DNA from: Puniceicoccaceae bacterium
Lineage (GTDB): Bacteria > Verrucomicrobiota > Verrucomicrobiia > Opitutales > Coraliomargaritaceae
Length of the DNA stretch: 64,000 bases
Direction: 5' to 3'
Assembly (NCBI GenBank): GCA_018402305.1
Contig: JAGYJE010000006.1
Coordinates: 116,949-180,948 of the forward strand
Part shown: positions 9,869 to 19,929 of the stretch, one piece after another
Numbering within the stretch: the stretch's first letter is position 1
Layout of the letters: every line of letters begins with the position of its first letter
Position numbers and translations under genes: made by a program
The notes under the pieces: model-generated
What the model was told of the DNA's origin: nothing
The model's database searches: none
What the model saw: only the letters and a program-made list of their open reading frames with translations

Positions 9869-12640
9869 ATGAGCGATCCGTTCAACGTCATCAAAGAGCT
9901 CAACGGCTCGAAATACTACAGCCTCCCCGCACTCGAATCTCAGCCGGGCATGGGAAACATTTCACGCCTGCCCGTCAGCATCCGTATCGTGCTCGAATCG
10001 GTTCTGCGCAATTGCGATGGTAAAAAGGTCCTGGAGGCCGACGTTAAAGCGCTTGCCAACTGGAGCGCCACAGAGAAAAGCAGTAAAGAAATTCCGTTTG
10101 TGGTCTCTCGTGTTGTCTTGCAAGACTTCACGGGCGTCCCACTCCTCGTCGACCTCGCTGCGATGCGCGATGCCGTCAAGAAATTAGGCAAAGACCCGTC
10201 CGTCATTGAGCCGCTCGTTCCGGTCGATTTGGTTGTCGACCACTCCGTGCAGGTCGACCGCTCCGGCTCGGCCAATGCCTTCCTCGAAAATCTCAAGATC
10301 GAGTTTTCCCGGAACAAGGAGCGTTACCAATTCCTCAAATGGGGGCAGCAGGCCTTTGAAACTTTCAGCGTGGTTCCACCCGCCATTGGGATTGTCCACC
10401 AGGTCAACCTGGAATATCTGGCGAAGGTCGTCTTCGAAAAAGAGGGCGTGCTTTACCCGGATACACTCGTCGGCACCGACTCCCATACCACCATGATTAA
10501 CGGTTTGGGCATCGTTGGCTGGGGCGTGGGTGGTATCGAGGCGGAATCCGGCATGCTCGGTCAGCCGGTTTACTTCCAGACTCCAGAGGTGGTCGGCGTG
10601 CACCTCACCGGGGACCTGCCGGAAGGGACGACCGCCACGGACCTGACCTTGCGCATCACTGAAATGCTTCGCGAGGCGAAGGTCGTCGGTAAGTTTGTCG
10701 AGTTCTACGGCGAGGGTGCCGCTAAGCTCAGCCTGGCTGACCGCGCCACGGTCGCCAATATGGCGCCGGAATACGGTGCGACTATGGGCTTTTTTCCCGT
10801 TGATGAAAAATCGCTCGACTACCTCCGCCTGACCGGCCGCGACGAAGCGCAAATCGAACGGGTGAAAAGTTATTACGAGGCCCAAGGCATGTTCGGTATC
10901 CCCCGCAAGGGCGACATCGATTACTCAATCAATCTCGATCTCGATATCAGCAGTATTGTCCCGTGCGTCTCAGGCCCCAAACGTCCGCAGGACCGCATTG
11001 CCGTGCCCGCCCTGAAGGAGCGTTTCAACAGCCTACTGGAGATGCCCGCCGCTGAAGGCGGGTTTGGCATCCGCCGTGAAGATTTGCCCAAGCGGATCCG
11101 CGTCAAGGAGCCCGTCGCTGCGGGTGGCCGCGACGAACCCGACCGAGACAAGCGCGTGGGCGGCTTGTCAGAGCTTCCCGCAAACCAGGCAGCCGCCGAA
11201 AATGATCTCCCGGAGATCCGCCATGGCCAGGTACTCATCGCGGCCATTACGAGTTGCACCAATACTTCCAATCCTTCTGTCATGATCGCCGCAGGCCTCG
11301 TCGCCCGCAAAGCCCGCGAAAAAGGACTCAAGGTCAACGAGCTCGTTAAAACGTCGCTCGGCCCCGGCTCGCGCGTTGTCACCGACTATCTCGAAGAAAC
11401 TGACCTGCAAAAAGACCTGGATGCTCTCGGCTTCAACCTGGTTGGCTATGGCTGCACGACTTGCATCGGTAATTCAGGCCCACTGGACCCCGCTATCGAA
11501 GAAGCCCTCAAGGAGGGCAACATCGTCGGCGCCTCCGTCCTCTCGGGGAACCGTAATTTTGAAGCTCGCGTCCACGGGGCACTGAAGGCTTCGTTCCTCA
11601 TGTCGCCACCCCTGGTCGTTGCCTACGCGCTCGCTGGCACGGTCAATATTGACCTGGCCAGCGATGCCATCGGCACTGGCAGTGATGGGCAACCCGTTTA
11701 CCTGAAGGACATTTGGCCAAGCAACCATGAGATCGAATCACTCGTTCTCTCCGGCCTGAAGCCCGAGATGTTCCGTAAAAAATACGGCGATCTCAATGCA
11801 GCCAACCCGGAATGGAATACGATCCAATCCAGCACGGGCGCAATTTACGGCTGGGACGAGCAGTCCACCTATATCCAAAGCCCCCCCTTCTTTGAGGGCT
11901 TTGGTATGGAAGCCGGCAGCATTCGTGAACTTCTCGACCTGCGCCCCCTTGCCATTGCGGGTGATTCAATTACAACAGACCACATCTCCCCGGCTGGTGC
12001 CATCAAAGAAGACGGCCCCGCCGGACGCTTCCTCAAGGAAAGCAGCGTGGAGAAGAAAGACTTTAACAGTTTCGGCTCGCGCCGGGGTAACGACCGCATC
12101 ATGACGCGGGGCACCTTTGCCAATGTTCGCTTTAAAAATAAAATGGCTGCGGGCAAAGAAGGAGGCTTCACCAAGCTGATGCCGGAGGGCACACCGATGG
12201 ACATCTTTGATGCCGCCCGGGAATACAGAAATCGGGGCACCGGCCTCATCGTCATCGCAGGCGAGGATTATGGAATGGGCAGCTCACGGGACTGGGCTGC
12301 CAAAGGCACCGCCCTTCTCGGCGTGAAGGCCGTTGTCGCCAAAAGCTTTGAGCGCATCCACCGCAGTAATCTTATCGGTATGGGCGTCCTACCCTTCCAG
12401 TTTCCCGAAGGTGTCGGTGACGAAAGCCTCGGCCTCACCGGCGAAGAAACCTTTTCCCTGCTCGGCCTCTCCGACCGCATTCAACCGGGTCAGCAAATCA
12501 CCATGGAGATTGCTTCCCCCGATGGCAGCCGGCGAAGCGTTGACCTCACTCTGCGCATCGATACCGAGATCGAGATCGAATACTACCGCCACGGTGGCAT
12601 CCTTCAATACGTGCTTCGCGACATACTATCCGAATCCTGA
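9869..12640 (+). CDS. acnA: Aconitate hydratase A
   Basis: A 923-residue aconitase of the AcnA/IRP1 type that isomerises citrate to isocitrate in the TCA cycle. The [4Fe-4S] ligands are visible as SCTNTSN (C463) and [11 protein letters not shown] (C529, C532). Substrate-binding segments include [13 protein letters not shown] and, in the C-terminal swivel domain, [17 protein letters not shown] hydrophilic insert of about 40 residues (around 410-450) separates domains, somewhat longer than usual. The ATG at 9869 directly follows the heptamer array, so there is no normal ribosome-binding site. The STAS gene follows after 27 bp and could be cotranscribed. Confidence 0.97.
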   Translation: MSDPFNVIKELNGSKYYSLPALESQPGMGNISRLPVSIRIVLESVLRNCDGKKVLEADVKALANWSATEKSSKEIPFVVSRVVLQDFTGVPLLVDLAAMRDAVKKLGKDPSVIEPLVPVDLVVDHSVQVDRSGSANAFLENLKIEFSRNKERYQFLKWGQQAFETFSVVPPAIGIVHQVNLEYLAKVVFEKEGVLYPDTLVGTDSHTTMINGLGIVGWGVGGIEAESGMLGQPVYFQTPEVVGVHLTGDLPEGTTATDLTLRITEMLREAKVVGKFVEFYGEGAAKLSLADRATVANMAPEYGATMGFFPVDEKSLDYLRLTGRDEAQIERVKSYYEAQGMFGIPRKGDIDYSINLDLDISSIVPCVSGPKRPQDRIAVPALKERFNSLLEMPAAEGGFGIRREDLPKRIRVKEPVAAGGRDEPDRDKRVGGLSELPANQAAAENDLPEIRHGQVLIAAITSCTNTSNPSVMIAAGLVARKAREKGLKVNELVKTSLGPGSRVVTDYLEETDLQKDLDALGFNLVGYGCTTCIGNSGPLDPAIEEALKEGNIVGASVLSGNRNFEARVHGALKASFLMSPPLVVAYALAGTVNIDLASDAIGTGSDGQPVYLKDIWPSNHEIESLVLSGLKPEMFRKKYGDLNAANPEWNTIQSSTGAIYGWDEQSTYIQSPPFFEGFGMEAGSIRELLDLRPLAIAGDSITTDHISPAGAIKEDGPAGRFLKESSVEKKDFNSFGSRRGNDRIMTRGTFANVRFKNKMAAGKEGGFTKLMPEGTPMDIFDAAREYRNRGTGLIVIAGEDYGMGSSRDWAAKGTALLGVKAVVAKSFERIHRSNLIGMGVLPFQFPEGVGDESLGLTGEETFSLLGLSDRIQPGQQITMEIASPDGSRRSVDLTLRIDTEIEIEYYRHGGILQYVLRDILSES

Positions 12641-12667
12641 ACCCAACCCGACCAGGAGCGCCCCGGC

Positions 12668-13171
12668 ATGAGTGATTCCCAACAGCCTACCTTTTTGGTA
12701 AATGCCTATTCCGAGCCCGTCGTGGTCAAAGTGCTGGGCAAGGCCAACTACCTTAATTGTAATTCCTTTAGGGAGTTTGTCGAAACCATCATCGCCGGGA
12801 GTTGCAGCCGAATTTTTATCGATTTTTCAAAGTGCACGGGCATGGACAGCACCTTCCTTGGAATTTTGGCTGGCTCCGCAATTGACTTGCAAAAAAAAAA
12901 TCCAATCGGCGAATTGATCGTCGGAAATCTTAGCGAACGAAACCACGAACTCATTTGTAATCTCGGTTTACACAACCTGCTAACCGTCGCCGATGAGGCG
13001 GAATCTTCAGAAGCTCATCTGGATGCGCTGGAAAATCGGGAAGTTTCCGAGGCGAAGCAAATTCTTGAGGCGCACCGAAACCTGACCAAGGCCGACAAAG
13101 AAAACGAAGCGAAATTTCAAGACGTCATCGCGTTCCTCCAAAATCAGGTTGAAGAAAAAAAGCCTACGTGA
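12668..13171 (+). CDS. STAS-domain anti-sigma factor antagonist
   Basis: A 167-residue cytoplasmic protein. Residues about 10-110 form a STAS domain; IFIDFSKCTGMDSTFLGILAGSA contains the Asp-Ser pair where anti-sigma antagonists of the SpoIIAA/RsbV class are phosphorylated. A charged helical tail (about 115-167, with EAKQILEAHRNLTKADKENEAKF) is an extension absent from small RsbV proteins. The next gene, 43 bp away, encodes a SpoIIE-type phosphatase, its natural partner: dephosphorylation of the serine would free the antagonist to bind an anti-sigma kinase. No such kinase or sigma factor is encoded in the window. Confidence 0.85.
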   Translation: MSDSQQPTFLVNAYSEPVVVKVLGKANYLNCNSFREFVETIIAGSCSRIFIDFSKCTGMDSTFLGILAGSAIDLQKKNPIGELIVGNLSERNHELICNLGLHNLLTVADEAESSEAHLDALENREVSEAKQILEAHRNLTKADKENEAKFQDVIAFLQNQVEEKKPT

Positions 13172-13214
13172 CGCGCCCCACCAACCCTAATGTACACGAG
13201 TTGAAATCCTACGT

Positions 13215-14651
13215 ATGCTTGCATTTACACTAGGCTTTATCGTCGGCGCCTTTCTCCTTTGGCTCCTCTCTGCGGGCAAGCTTCGGGAAATCAGGATTCT
13301 TGATGAACAGAAGCAACTACTCCAACAAGAGAAGCAAATTGTCGTCGAGTTCATGCACAACATGGTTGAGGCGGTCGCCGAAGGCAGCGACCGAACGTCC
13401 ATGTTTCAACGCATCATTCACGCCGCGATTCTTAGCACGGGGGCCATGAGTGCCTGTATCTTTGAAAAACGCTCGGATGGTAGCCTCCAGGGTGTCGCGG
13501 TTGAGGGCCTCTTTCCCCCTCAGAGAAAATTAATCAAGCCGGATACAGGTCAACCCGCTACGCGCTCACAGTTCCTGGAATCCGTCCTGAAGTCGGAAAA
13601 CTACAAAATGGGTGAGGGATTGATCGGTCAAGTGGCCAAATCCCGGCGCGCCCTCCTCATTGCCGATGCGCAAAACGATCCCCGCGTGGTGCACCATGAG
13701 GACTCCTCACTAACCGTGCGCTCCATCATTGTCGCGCCCATTATCTTTCAAGATGAACTGCTCGCCGTTCTGGCCGTCGCCAACCCATCTGACGGGTTGG
13801 CCTTTACGGAAACCGATTTTTCACTTGTTGAATCCCTCGCGGAACAGGTTGGACTCGCCCTCCACAACAGTGAGGCCATGCAACTTCAGATTGAAAAAAA
13901 TAAACTCGATCTCGATATCGAACTGGCCAGCAACATCCAAGGCCTGTTGTTACCCAGAGTATTTCCGCCCGCTGACCACATCGCCTTCGCGACACATTAC
14001 AAGGCAGCCCAAAAAGTAGGTGGCGATTTTTACGACGTCTTTGCCCTCGACGAGCGGCGTATCGCCTTTGCCATTGCCGATGTATCGGGCAAGGGTATCT
14101 CCGCCTCCATCCTCATGGCCATTTGCCAAACGCACCTCAGGCACTACGCCCAACAGCATTGCTCTCCCTCGGCGGTCCTCAGCTGTATCAATCGAGCAAT
14201 GGAGCCCACCATGCAGAGGGATATGTTTATCACCATGGTCTATGCCGTCATCGATTTAGACACCGAGCAACTCACCTTGGCCAGGGCCGGACATGAACTG
14301 CCACTCTTTTACGATTGTCACACCAAGGGCGGCTTGGATGTAGATCCAATCCAGTCTCCCGGAATGGCGGTCGGCATGGTGGCTCCGGAAATCTTTGATA
14401 GCATCATTAAAGACGTCTCAATCCACTTTGGTTCAAATGATGCACTCATCCTGTATACAGACGGCATCACCGAAACCGCAAACACGGAGGGTGAGGAATA
14501 CGGCAGTGAACGGCTCCTCCGCGTCCTCAAAAGGCACGGTGATCGCGAGGCCCAAGTCATTATTGATAAAGCTCTGGAAAGCGTCGATCGATTCAGTCGG
14601 GGCTCGGGGCAGTTTGACGACCTCACCCTCATCGCGGTCAAACACGCCTAA
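13215..14651 (+). CDS. Membrane-anchored GAF / SpoIIE (PP2C-like) protein phosphatase
   Basis: A 478-residue sensor phosphatase. One N-terminal membrane helix (residues 1-20) is followed by a short coiled coil, a GAF sensor domain (about 50-220, with MGEGLIGQVAKSRRALLIAD and SIIVAPIIFQDELLAVLAV) and a SpoIIE/PP2C catalytic domain (about 245-478). The metal-binding aspartates are visible in VGGDFYDVFAL, IADVSGKGISAS, LILYTDGITETAN and GQFDDLTLIAV. It probably dephosphorylates the STAS protein just upstream, as RsbU does for RsbV in partner-switching. The GAF ligand is unknown. It ends 7 bp before the convergent flavoprotein gene. Confidence 0.9.
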   Translation: MLAFTLGFIVGAFLLWLLSAGKLREIRILDEQKQLLQQEKQIVVEFMHNMVEAVAEGSDRTSMFQRIIHAAILSTGAMSACIFEKRSDGSLQGVAVEGLFPPQRKLIKPDTGQPATRSQFLESVLKSENYKMGEGLIGQVAKSRRALLIADAQNDPRVVHHEDSSLTVRSIIVAPIIFQDELLAVLAVANPSDGLAFTETDFSLVESLAEQVGLALHNSEAMQLQIEKNKLDLDIELASNIQGLLLPRVFPPADHIAFATHYKAAQKVGGDFYDVFALDERRIAFAIADVSGKGISASILMAICQTHLRHYAQQHCSPSAVLSCINRAMEPTMQRDMFITMVYAVIDLDTEQLTLARAGHELPLFYDCHTKGGLDVDPIQSPGMAVGMVAPEIFDSIIKDVSIHFGSNDALILYTDGITETANTEGEEYGSERLLRVLKRHGDREAQVIIDKALESVDRFSRGSGQFDDLTLIAVKHA

Positions 14652-14658
14652 GAATGGC

Positions 14659-16758
14659 CTAGCCTTCTTTCAGAAGATACTGCCCCCAGCCTTTTTCGAA
14701 GAACTCGCGCTTTACCTCAGGCTTTAAATCGACCGCGATTGCGCGGACCGCAATCCGCTCGCCATCCCGGCAGACAACTAACTTCTCTTCGCGGTCTTCC
14801 GAGCGCTCCTCCACAAAGCGGAAGCGGCTCAAATCCTCATGGCTCGCCTCTGGGCAGCGAGTTCCGGCCTCTGAGCAGATAGCACGCGCACCCCGACTTC
14901 CTCCGCCGTTTTTGATGTAGTGATCCAAGGCCGTAAGCACGGCCAGGGAGTTCCAAGCCATCTGCTGCCAGCGGAAGGCCTGCCCCACGAGTGAGGCAGA
15001 ACTGACCGACAGGCCCCGCTCCTCAATCTTCACGCTTAATTCCCGCGCATCAACCATCGCCAGTGCCACCCCCGCCTGCGAGCAGATGATGCCCGCGTAG
15101 TCGCTCATGCGCGCCTGGATCTCCGCCTTGACCACCTTGGGACTCAGCCCATTCGGGTTGCTTAGAAAACGGTTCGCATCATCCAACGCTTTGGCGATTT
15201 GCTTCGCTACATTGTCTTCGTTCGGGGAGAACTCCTCTCTTTCCAAGCGTGAGCGCTTGATCGCGATCGCCACACGCTTGCCAAAAACCTGTCCGGAGTT
15301 TAAGGCGGCACCTCCGGGACGAGTCACCCCATGGCTGCCAGCGGCTTCCCCGATGGCATAACACCCGGACAGACTGGTCTGCCCCCAATCGTTGATCAGG
15401 ATGCCACCGTTCATGTGTTGATTGTTCATCGTGAACTCGAGGGGCTCCTCGCGCACATCCGTACCGTGCATCTTGTAAAGCTCGATCGCCAGTGGATTCA
15501 TCCGCCGGAGGCGATCAATCGGCAGATCAAGGAGTGCGTCGTTATTCTCGAGGTAGCTGCGGACGTCGCGGTCGAGGTCGTCCAGGCTGAAGGCTTCACC
15601 TTCGTTGACCGGCTCCGGGTTCCGCAGGAAATCCAGATAGACTTTCCGTCCCGCCTGGCACTCCAGGAAGACCGCGAGATCAAATAAGCTGGAACCGTAG
15701 TCCAGCATGCGAGTGGAGTGAAATGGCCATTGGTAGCCCTTGCGAAAGGTATTCGAAACCATCTCTCGCGTTGTTCGATAGTAGCGCTTCAGGAAATGGA
15801 TCTCGTTACCAGCCTCATCCACCGAATAAACACGGGGCATCACCTGCACATAGGTCCCTGAAAGATTCCAGGGGAACTTTGTCCGTGGGGTCCCGATCCC
15901 AAACTGGCTCTCCGTCAGGTTGCATAGCTCGATGCCCGCCTCAAGCGCCAGCCCAAGCCCACCATAGCAGTGATGTGGATAGACGCTATCGCGGTAGAGC
16001 TCCCCCGGGCCGCCGGTCGCGATGATCAAGTTCTCACACTGAATGAAGATCAGCCCATAGTCATTGCGTTTTTCGTCACGATGCAGCGCAATCACTCCGC
16101 AAACACGCTCTTTGCCATGCACCGTTTCTTTAACAATTCGAATGCCGCTCGCGCCAGGCAAAATGCGGATACCCAAAGTCAGGGCCTCCTCAAAGAGCAC
16201 CTTGACCATGAGCTTTGATGTGCGTGGCCCGCAACTGGTGGCGCGGCCTGCCTCATCATGATCAGTTTGATAGCGCAGGATCGCACCCTGATCGTCATGC
16301 GGCAGAGGCAATCCCATAAACTGCAAACCACCCACCGCGTCGTTTGATCCAATCGCCTCAACGTACGCCGTCGAAAAATCCATGGCACCACCGGAACAGA
16401 GACTTTCCGCGTATTTCACAAAGTTATCTCCTCTGTAATCAGTGCTCGCGGTGTAGAGGGTTTGCTTGTCGGAACCAGAGCATGCCGATGTTCCGGAAAA
16501 GAGCCCCGTACTGGCAACCAGCACATCAATGCCCCGACGATACGCCTCCACGGCCGCACGCATACCAGCGGCACCGCTACCAAGCACGAGTGCCTCACAT
16601 TGGTAAACGGGAACGCGCGCACCCTCCAGATTAATACAGGTCTCTGCCGGACTGATACCCGCGACCCTCGGCATCTCAAAACGTGTTAGTTGATCAAGAA
16701 TCTCCTGGGGAATCGCGGCAAAGCTTTCAGACTGGGTGACTTCGGTTGGTAATTTCAT
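14659..16758 (-). CDS. FAD-dependent oxidoreductase of the succinate dehydrogenase/fumarate reductase flavoprotein family
   Basis: A 699-residue flavoprotein. The Rossmann FAD motif VLGSGAAGMRAAVEAYRRG lies at about residues 58-76, followed by a Ser/Cys-rich SGTSACSGSDKQTL segment. A second FAD-contact region near residues 480-515 reads GCYAIGEAAGSHGVTRPGGAALNSGQV, as in Sdh/Frd flavoproteins and L-aspartate oxidase. It lacks a clear quinone partner or Fe-S subunit gene nearby. It starts the minus-strand half of a locus that on the plus strand encodes sugar isomerases and dehydrogenases, so oxidation of a sugar-derived hydroxyacid is plausible but unproven. The EamA gene lies directly upstream (64-bp gap) and may share its transcript. 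Confidence 0.8.
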   Translation of the reverse strand: MKLPTEVTQSESFAAIPQEILDQLTRFEMPRVAGISPAETCINLEGARVPVYQCEALVLGSGAAGMRAAVEAYRRGIDVLVASTGLFSGTSACSGSDKQTLYTASTDYRGDNFVKYAESLCSGGAMDFSTAYVEAIGSNDAVGGLQFMGLPLPHDDQGAILRYQTDHDEAGRATSCGPRTSKLMVKVLFEEALTLGIRILPGASGIRIVKETVHGKERVCGVIALHRDEKRNDYGLIFIQCENLIIATGGPGELYRDSVYPHHCYGGLGLALEAGIELCNLTESQFGIGTPRTKFPWNLSGTYVQVMPRVYSVDEAGNEIHFLKRYYRTTREMVSNTFRKGYQWPFHSTRMLDYGSSLFDLAVFLECQAGRKVYLDFLRNPEPVNEGEAFSLDDLDRDVRSYLENNDALLDLPIDRLRRMNPLAIELYKMHGTDVREEPLEFTMNNQHMNGGILINDWGQTSLSGCYAIGEAAGSHGVTRPGGAALNSGQVFGKRVAIAIKRSRLEREEFSPNEDNVAKQIAKALDDANRFLSNPNGLSPKVVKAEIQARMSDYAGIICSQAGVALAMVDARELSVKIEERGLSVSSASLVGQAFRWQQMAWNSLAVLTALDHYIKNGGGSRGARAICSEAGTRCPEASHEDLSRFRFVEERSEDREEKLVVCRDGERIAVRAIAVDLKPEVKREFFEKGWGQYLLKEG

Positions 16759-16822
16759 AGTAGGATTCGTATTTGTAGATCAGGAAATTTTCGAGCGGAG
16801 CTGCGGTTTCAGTATCCAATCG

Positions 16823-17701
16823 TTAGGATTGAAAGAGAAGGGCGATCGCCAATGTCATTAAACTGGCGCCGGCAAGCCGGAGTATGAAAATTCTGCGCGG
16901 CGCTGCCAGTCGGCTTGAGGAAGCAAATAGTTGTATCGCAATCGCACCAAGCAAAACACTCCAAAGCCCTCGCGTTGTATAGATTACGTTGACGGCTGCC
17001 ACGTTTTGATAGGTGGCCAGCGTATAATTCAAAAGCAAGGCCTGAAACGCCATTACAAAAGAAGCGGCTAGTATCCATGGCCAGGCAACCCGAGGCATCT
17101 TACGAAACGAATCGCGAAAAAATGGCACCAACCCGAGAGAAAAGAATGCGTTCGCCAGCATTGCCAGAAACAAAAACATGGGGACACCAAAGTCGCTCGC
17201 GAAATACCCCACCATCGTATCCGATCCGGCAAAGAAAAAGGAACTTAAAAGCGCCAGGCAAAGCGTCCGCCCGACACGCTCCACCCCGTCACCGGAAAAC
17301 CCCAATAGCGCGATTCCGAGCATCGAGACCACCGCAGCGAGCGTCATCGGCAAGGTGACCACCTCAGTTCCAAGCAGCACGGCCAATAAAACTGCAAATA
17401 CCGCTTTAGTGCCCATGATCGGCGTCTGCAAACTGACATCGCCGAAGCGAATCGCTGTAAACGTGAACACCTGCCCTAGAAAAAAAAGAAAGCCGGTCAA
17501 AATTGGGTAGTGCAGCTTCGCCCAGGGAACAGCCCCCTCATGCCCCCAAAGTAGCGTGGCAAAGACAAGGACAAACAACCAGTTGATGACAAACGAAAGC
17601 CGTAACACACCCGCCCCCCGCGCGAGCGCCTGCTTCGCTAGAATAGCGGCAACTGCGTAGCCAAAGGCAGCGATCGCCGAATAGATGTGAAAAGGCTCCA
17701 T
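16823..17701 (-). CDS. EamA/DMT family transporter (sugar locus)
   Basis: A 292-residue polytopic inner-membrane protein with two EamA-like repeats; GDVSLQTPIMGTKAVFAVLLA and NVIYTTRGLWSVLLGA are the corresponding repeat ends. It is divergent from the XRE-cupin regulator (60-bp AT-rich gap) and upstream of the flavoprotein gene. This suggests control by the regulator and a role in moving the locus's substrate or product, but the substrate cannot be read from sequence. It is only distantly similar to the EamA protein at 8365. Confidence 0.8.
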   Translation of the reverse strand: MEPFHIYSAIAAFGYAVAAILAKQALARGAGVLRLSFVINWLFVLVFATLLWGHEGAVPWAKLHYPILTGFLFFLGQVFTFTAIRFGDVSLQTPIMGTKAVFAVLLAVLLGTEVVTLPMTLAAVVSMLGIALLGFSGDGVERVGRTLCLALLSSFFFAGSDTMVGYFASDFGVPMFLFLAMLANAFFSLGLVPFFRDSFRKMPRVAWPWILAASFVMAFQALLLNYTLATYQNVAAVNVIYTTRGLWSVLLGAIAIQLFASSSRLAAPRRIFILRLAGASLMTLAIALLFQS

Positions 17702-17761
17702 AATTTGTTTGTACGATAAAAAATTTGACCTTATTTATTTTCTGTTCAATAAAAAAGTCAA

Positions 17762-18298
17762 ATGAGCCCACACGAATTAACCCTGGATTTCTCCGTCGTC
17801 CGCGACCTGCGCAAGCGGGCTGGTCTGACGCTGGAGGCTGTTTCGCAGAAATCCGGTATCTCGATTGCAGGCCTTTCCAAGCTGGAGCGAAACCAGAATA
17901 TGATTGAGCTTGATACACTGTACCGGCTCGCGCGGGTGTTCGGTCTCTCCGCGACGGATCTTTTGAATCTCGTGGAATCCTGCTCGGCCACCCGCAAAAC
18001 AGCTGAAAGCTACAGCTCCGGTCCCTTCTTATTCGAAAAGTTTCGCTTTAAAGGAATCGATTGCTTCCAGGCAACGGCCCGTAAAGGCAGCGAACTTTCC
18101 AAGCCGGAGGCACATGGTGACGAGTTCGAAATCTGCTGGCTGCGCAAAGGCCATATCCGAATCACATTGCCACGCGAAATCCATGAATTAACCCCGGGGA
18201 CGGCTCTCAAGTTTGATGCCGCCCTTCCTCATCGCTATGAGATTCTGGAGAACAGTGAAATGACCATCCTTCACATCGAGAAAACCCACCGTTTTTAA
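17762..18298 (+). CDS. XRE-family regulator with C-terminal cupin domain
   Basis: A 178-residue transcription factor. Residues about 10-65 form a helix-turn-helix (LRKRAGLTLEAVSQKSGISIAGLSKLERNQ), and residues about 90-178 a cupin barrel (HGDEFEICWLRKGHIRITLP, GTALKFDAALPHRYEIL) that usually senses a small ligand. It is the first gene of the plus-strand sugar operon, only 6 bp before the first isomerase. It also faces the EamA gene across a 60-bp gap rich in A/T, so it probably controls both directions. The inducer is unknown. Confidence 0.88.
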   Translation: MSPHELTLDFSVVRDLRKRAGLTLEAVSQKSGISIAGLSKLERNQNMIELDTLYRLARVFGLSATDLLNLVESCSATRKTAESYSSGPFLFEKFRFKGIDCFQATARKGSELSKPEAHGDEFEICWLRKGHIRITLPREIHELTPGTALKFDAALPHRYEILENSEMTILHIEKTHRF

Positions 18299-18304
18299 GA
18301 GATT

Positions 18305-19075
18305 ATGCTCTACACAGGACTTTGCTCGATCACTTTCCGAAAATACTCCGTCGATGAAATCATCGAACTCGCTAAGCAAGGCGGGATCGACGGCATCGAA
18401 TGGGGCGGCGATGTCCACGTCCCGCCCGGTGCTCTCGAACTCGCGCGCGCCGTAGGTGAAAAAACGAAAGCGGCGGGCCTCGAAACCTGCTCTTATGGCG
18501 CCTACTACCGTTGCGATGAGGCATCGGAGGACTTCGCCGACGTCCTTGACACGGCAGTTGCCCTCGGGGCCCCGATCATCCGGGTTTGGCCGGGGCGGCA
18601 AGATTCGGAGACTGCCAGCGACGCCTATCGAGCGGAAGTCGTCGAACACCTGCGGCGGGCTGTGATCGCCGCGCGGGAACTGGATGTGACGATTGCACTC
18701 GAGTATCATGGGGGGACGTTTACCGACACCCAGGCATCCGCGCACCAACTTATCCGGGAGGTTAACCTTCCTGAATTAAAACTTTTCTGGCAACCGCGGA
18801 CCGGCGGCAGCTTTGCAAATGATTTGTTGGAACTCGACGCAGCCCTGCCTCACCTCGCTTACGTCCACTGCTTCAATTGGGGCCCGGAAGGCTTTAATGA
18901 TGCGCGTCCACTTCTGGATGGCGCTGCCCAGTGGCAGCAGTTTCTGGATCGTATTCGACAGGTCGAGGGCGACCGCTTTGTTATCCTTGAATTTGTCAAG
19001 GATGGCTCGCCGGAGCAATTCCTGGAAGACGCTCAAGTCCTGCGATCTCTGATCGCCAGTTCCGCCCAGTTTTAA
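18305..19075 (+). CDS. Sugar phosphate isomerase/epimerase-like TIM-barrel protein
   Basis: A 256-residue protein of the xylose-isomerase-like TIM-barrel superfamily (AP endonuclease 2 fold). Conserved pieces include GGIDGIEWGGDVHV near the N-terminus, VTIALEYHGGTFTDT mid-protein with a candidate metal-binding Glu, and FVILEFVKDGSPEQF near the C-terminus. Family members isomerise or epimerise keto-sugars or inositol derivatives with a divalent metal. It follows the XRE-cupin gene by 6 bp and is followed 31 bp later by a second, distinct TIM-barrel gene. The exact substrate is unknown. Confidence 0.8.
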   Translation: MLYTGLCSITFRKYSVDEIIELAKQGGIDGIEWGGDVHVPPGALELARAVGEKTKAAGLETCSYGAYYRCDEASEDFADVLDTAVALGAPIIRVWPGRQDSETASDAYRAEVVEHLRRAVIAARELDVTIALEYHGGTFTDTQASAHQLIREVNLPELKLFWQPRTGGSFANDLLELDAALPHLAYVHCFNWGPEGFNDARPLLDGAAQWQQFLDRIRQVEGDRFVILEFVKDGSPEQFLEDAQVLRSLIASSAQF

Positions 19076-19106
19076 GTCACCCGAGCCTACATCCCCACGC
19101 CTCACT

Positions 19107-19919
19107 ATGGACAATTTAGCACGCCTCGCCATACACTCCCAAACGACCAAGCCCTGGGACTTGCCCACGCTCTGCGCGAAATACTCCGCTGCGGGGGTAC
19201 CCGGAGTTGGCCTATGGCGCCAGTGGCTGGATGGCCGGCCGCTCGCCGAATCAAAGAGGATGCTGGACGACCATGGTCTCAAGGCAGTCTCACTGGTCCG
19301 AAGCGGTTTCTACCCTTACCTGACTGCCCCCGAAAAACTGGCTGCCTTCGATGATAATATCAAAGCTCTTGATGAGGCGGCCGCTGTCGGCGCGCCCCAG
19401 GTCGTCTTGGTCTGTGGAGCGAAACCAGAGCTCAGCTTGCCGGAAAACCGCCGACACATCACAGAAGGTATCGCCAACTTGATCGACCACGCCAGCCAAG
19501 TTGGCGTCAAACTTTCCATTGAGCCCCTCCATCCGATGTATGCCGACTGCCGCAGCGCCGTGAATACCATCGGGCAGTGTAACGACATCATCGATCAAAT
19601 CGGCGAAGAATGGGTTGGTATCGCGGCCGATGTGTATCATATCTGGTGGGACCCGCAACTGGAGGCGGAAATCAAGCGTGCCGGCAAGCGCATTATTGGT
19701 TTTCACGTTTGCGATTGGATGACGCCAACCGCCGATATGCTGAACGACCGCGGGCTAATGGGCGAAGGCTGCATCGACAACCGGGGCATCCGCCAGCTCG
19801 TCGAGGCCGCTGGCTTCGCCGACTGGATCGAGGTCGAAATTTTCTCCGCTCGCCACTGGGCGAGCGACCAGGACGAGTATCTCCAAAAAATTATCAACGC
19901 TTACCAACAACACGTTTAA
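19107..19919 (+). CDS. Sugar phosphate isomerase/epimerase-like TIM-barrel protein, second copy type
   Basis: A 270-residue TIM-barrel protein. [21 protein letters not shown] carries the metal-binding Glu expected after strand 5, [20 protein letters not shown] supplies an Asp/His pair, and a C-terminal [11 protein letters not shown] supplies another Glu, the usual pattern for Mn-dependent isomerases of this group. It is not a close copy of the preceding isomerase, so the two probably act on different intermediates or in sequence. It is followed 10 bp later by the Gfo/Idh/MocA gene, indicating one operon. Confidence 0.82.
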   Translation: MDNLARLAIHSQTTKPWDLPTLCAKYSAAGVPGVGLWRQWLDGRPLAESKRMLDDHGLKAVSLVRSGFYPYLTAPEKLAAFDDNIKALDEAAAVGAPQVVLVCGAKPELSLPENRRHITEGIANLIDHASQVGVKLSIEPLHPMYADCRSAVNTIGQCNDIIDQIGEEWVGIAADVYHIWWDPQLEAEIKRAGKRIIGFHVCDWMTPTADMLNDRGLMGEGCIDNRGIRQLVEAAGFADWIEVEIFSARHWASDQDEYLQKIINAYQQHV

Positions 19920-19929
19920 CCCAAATACT

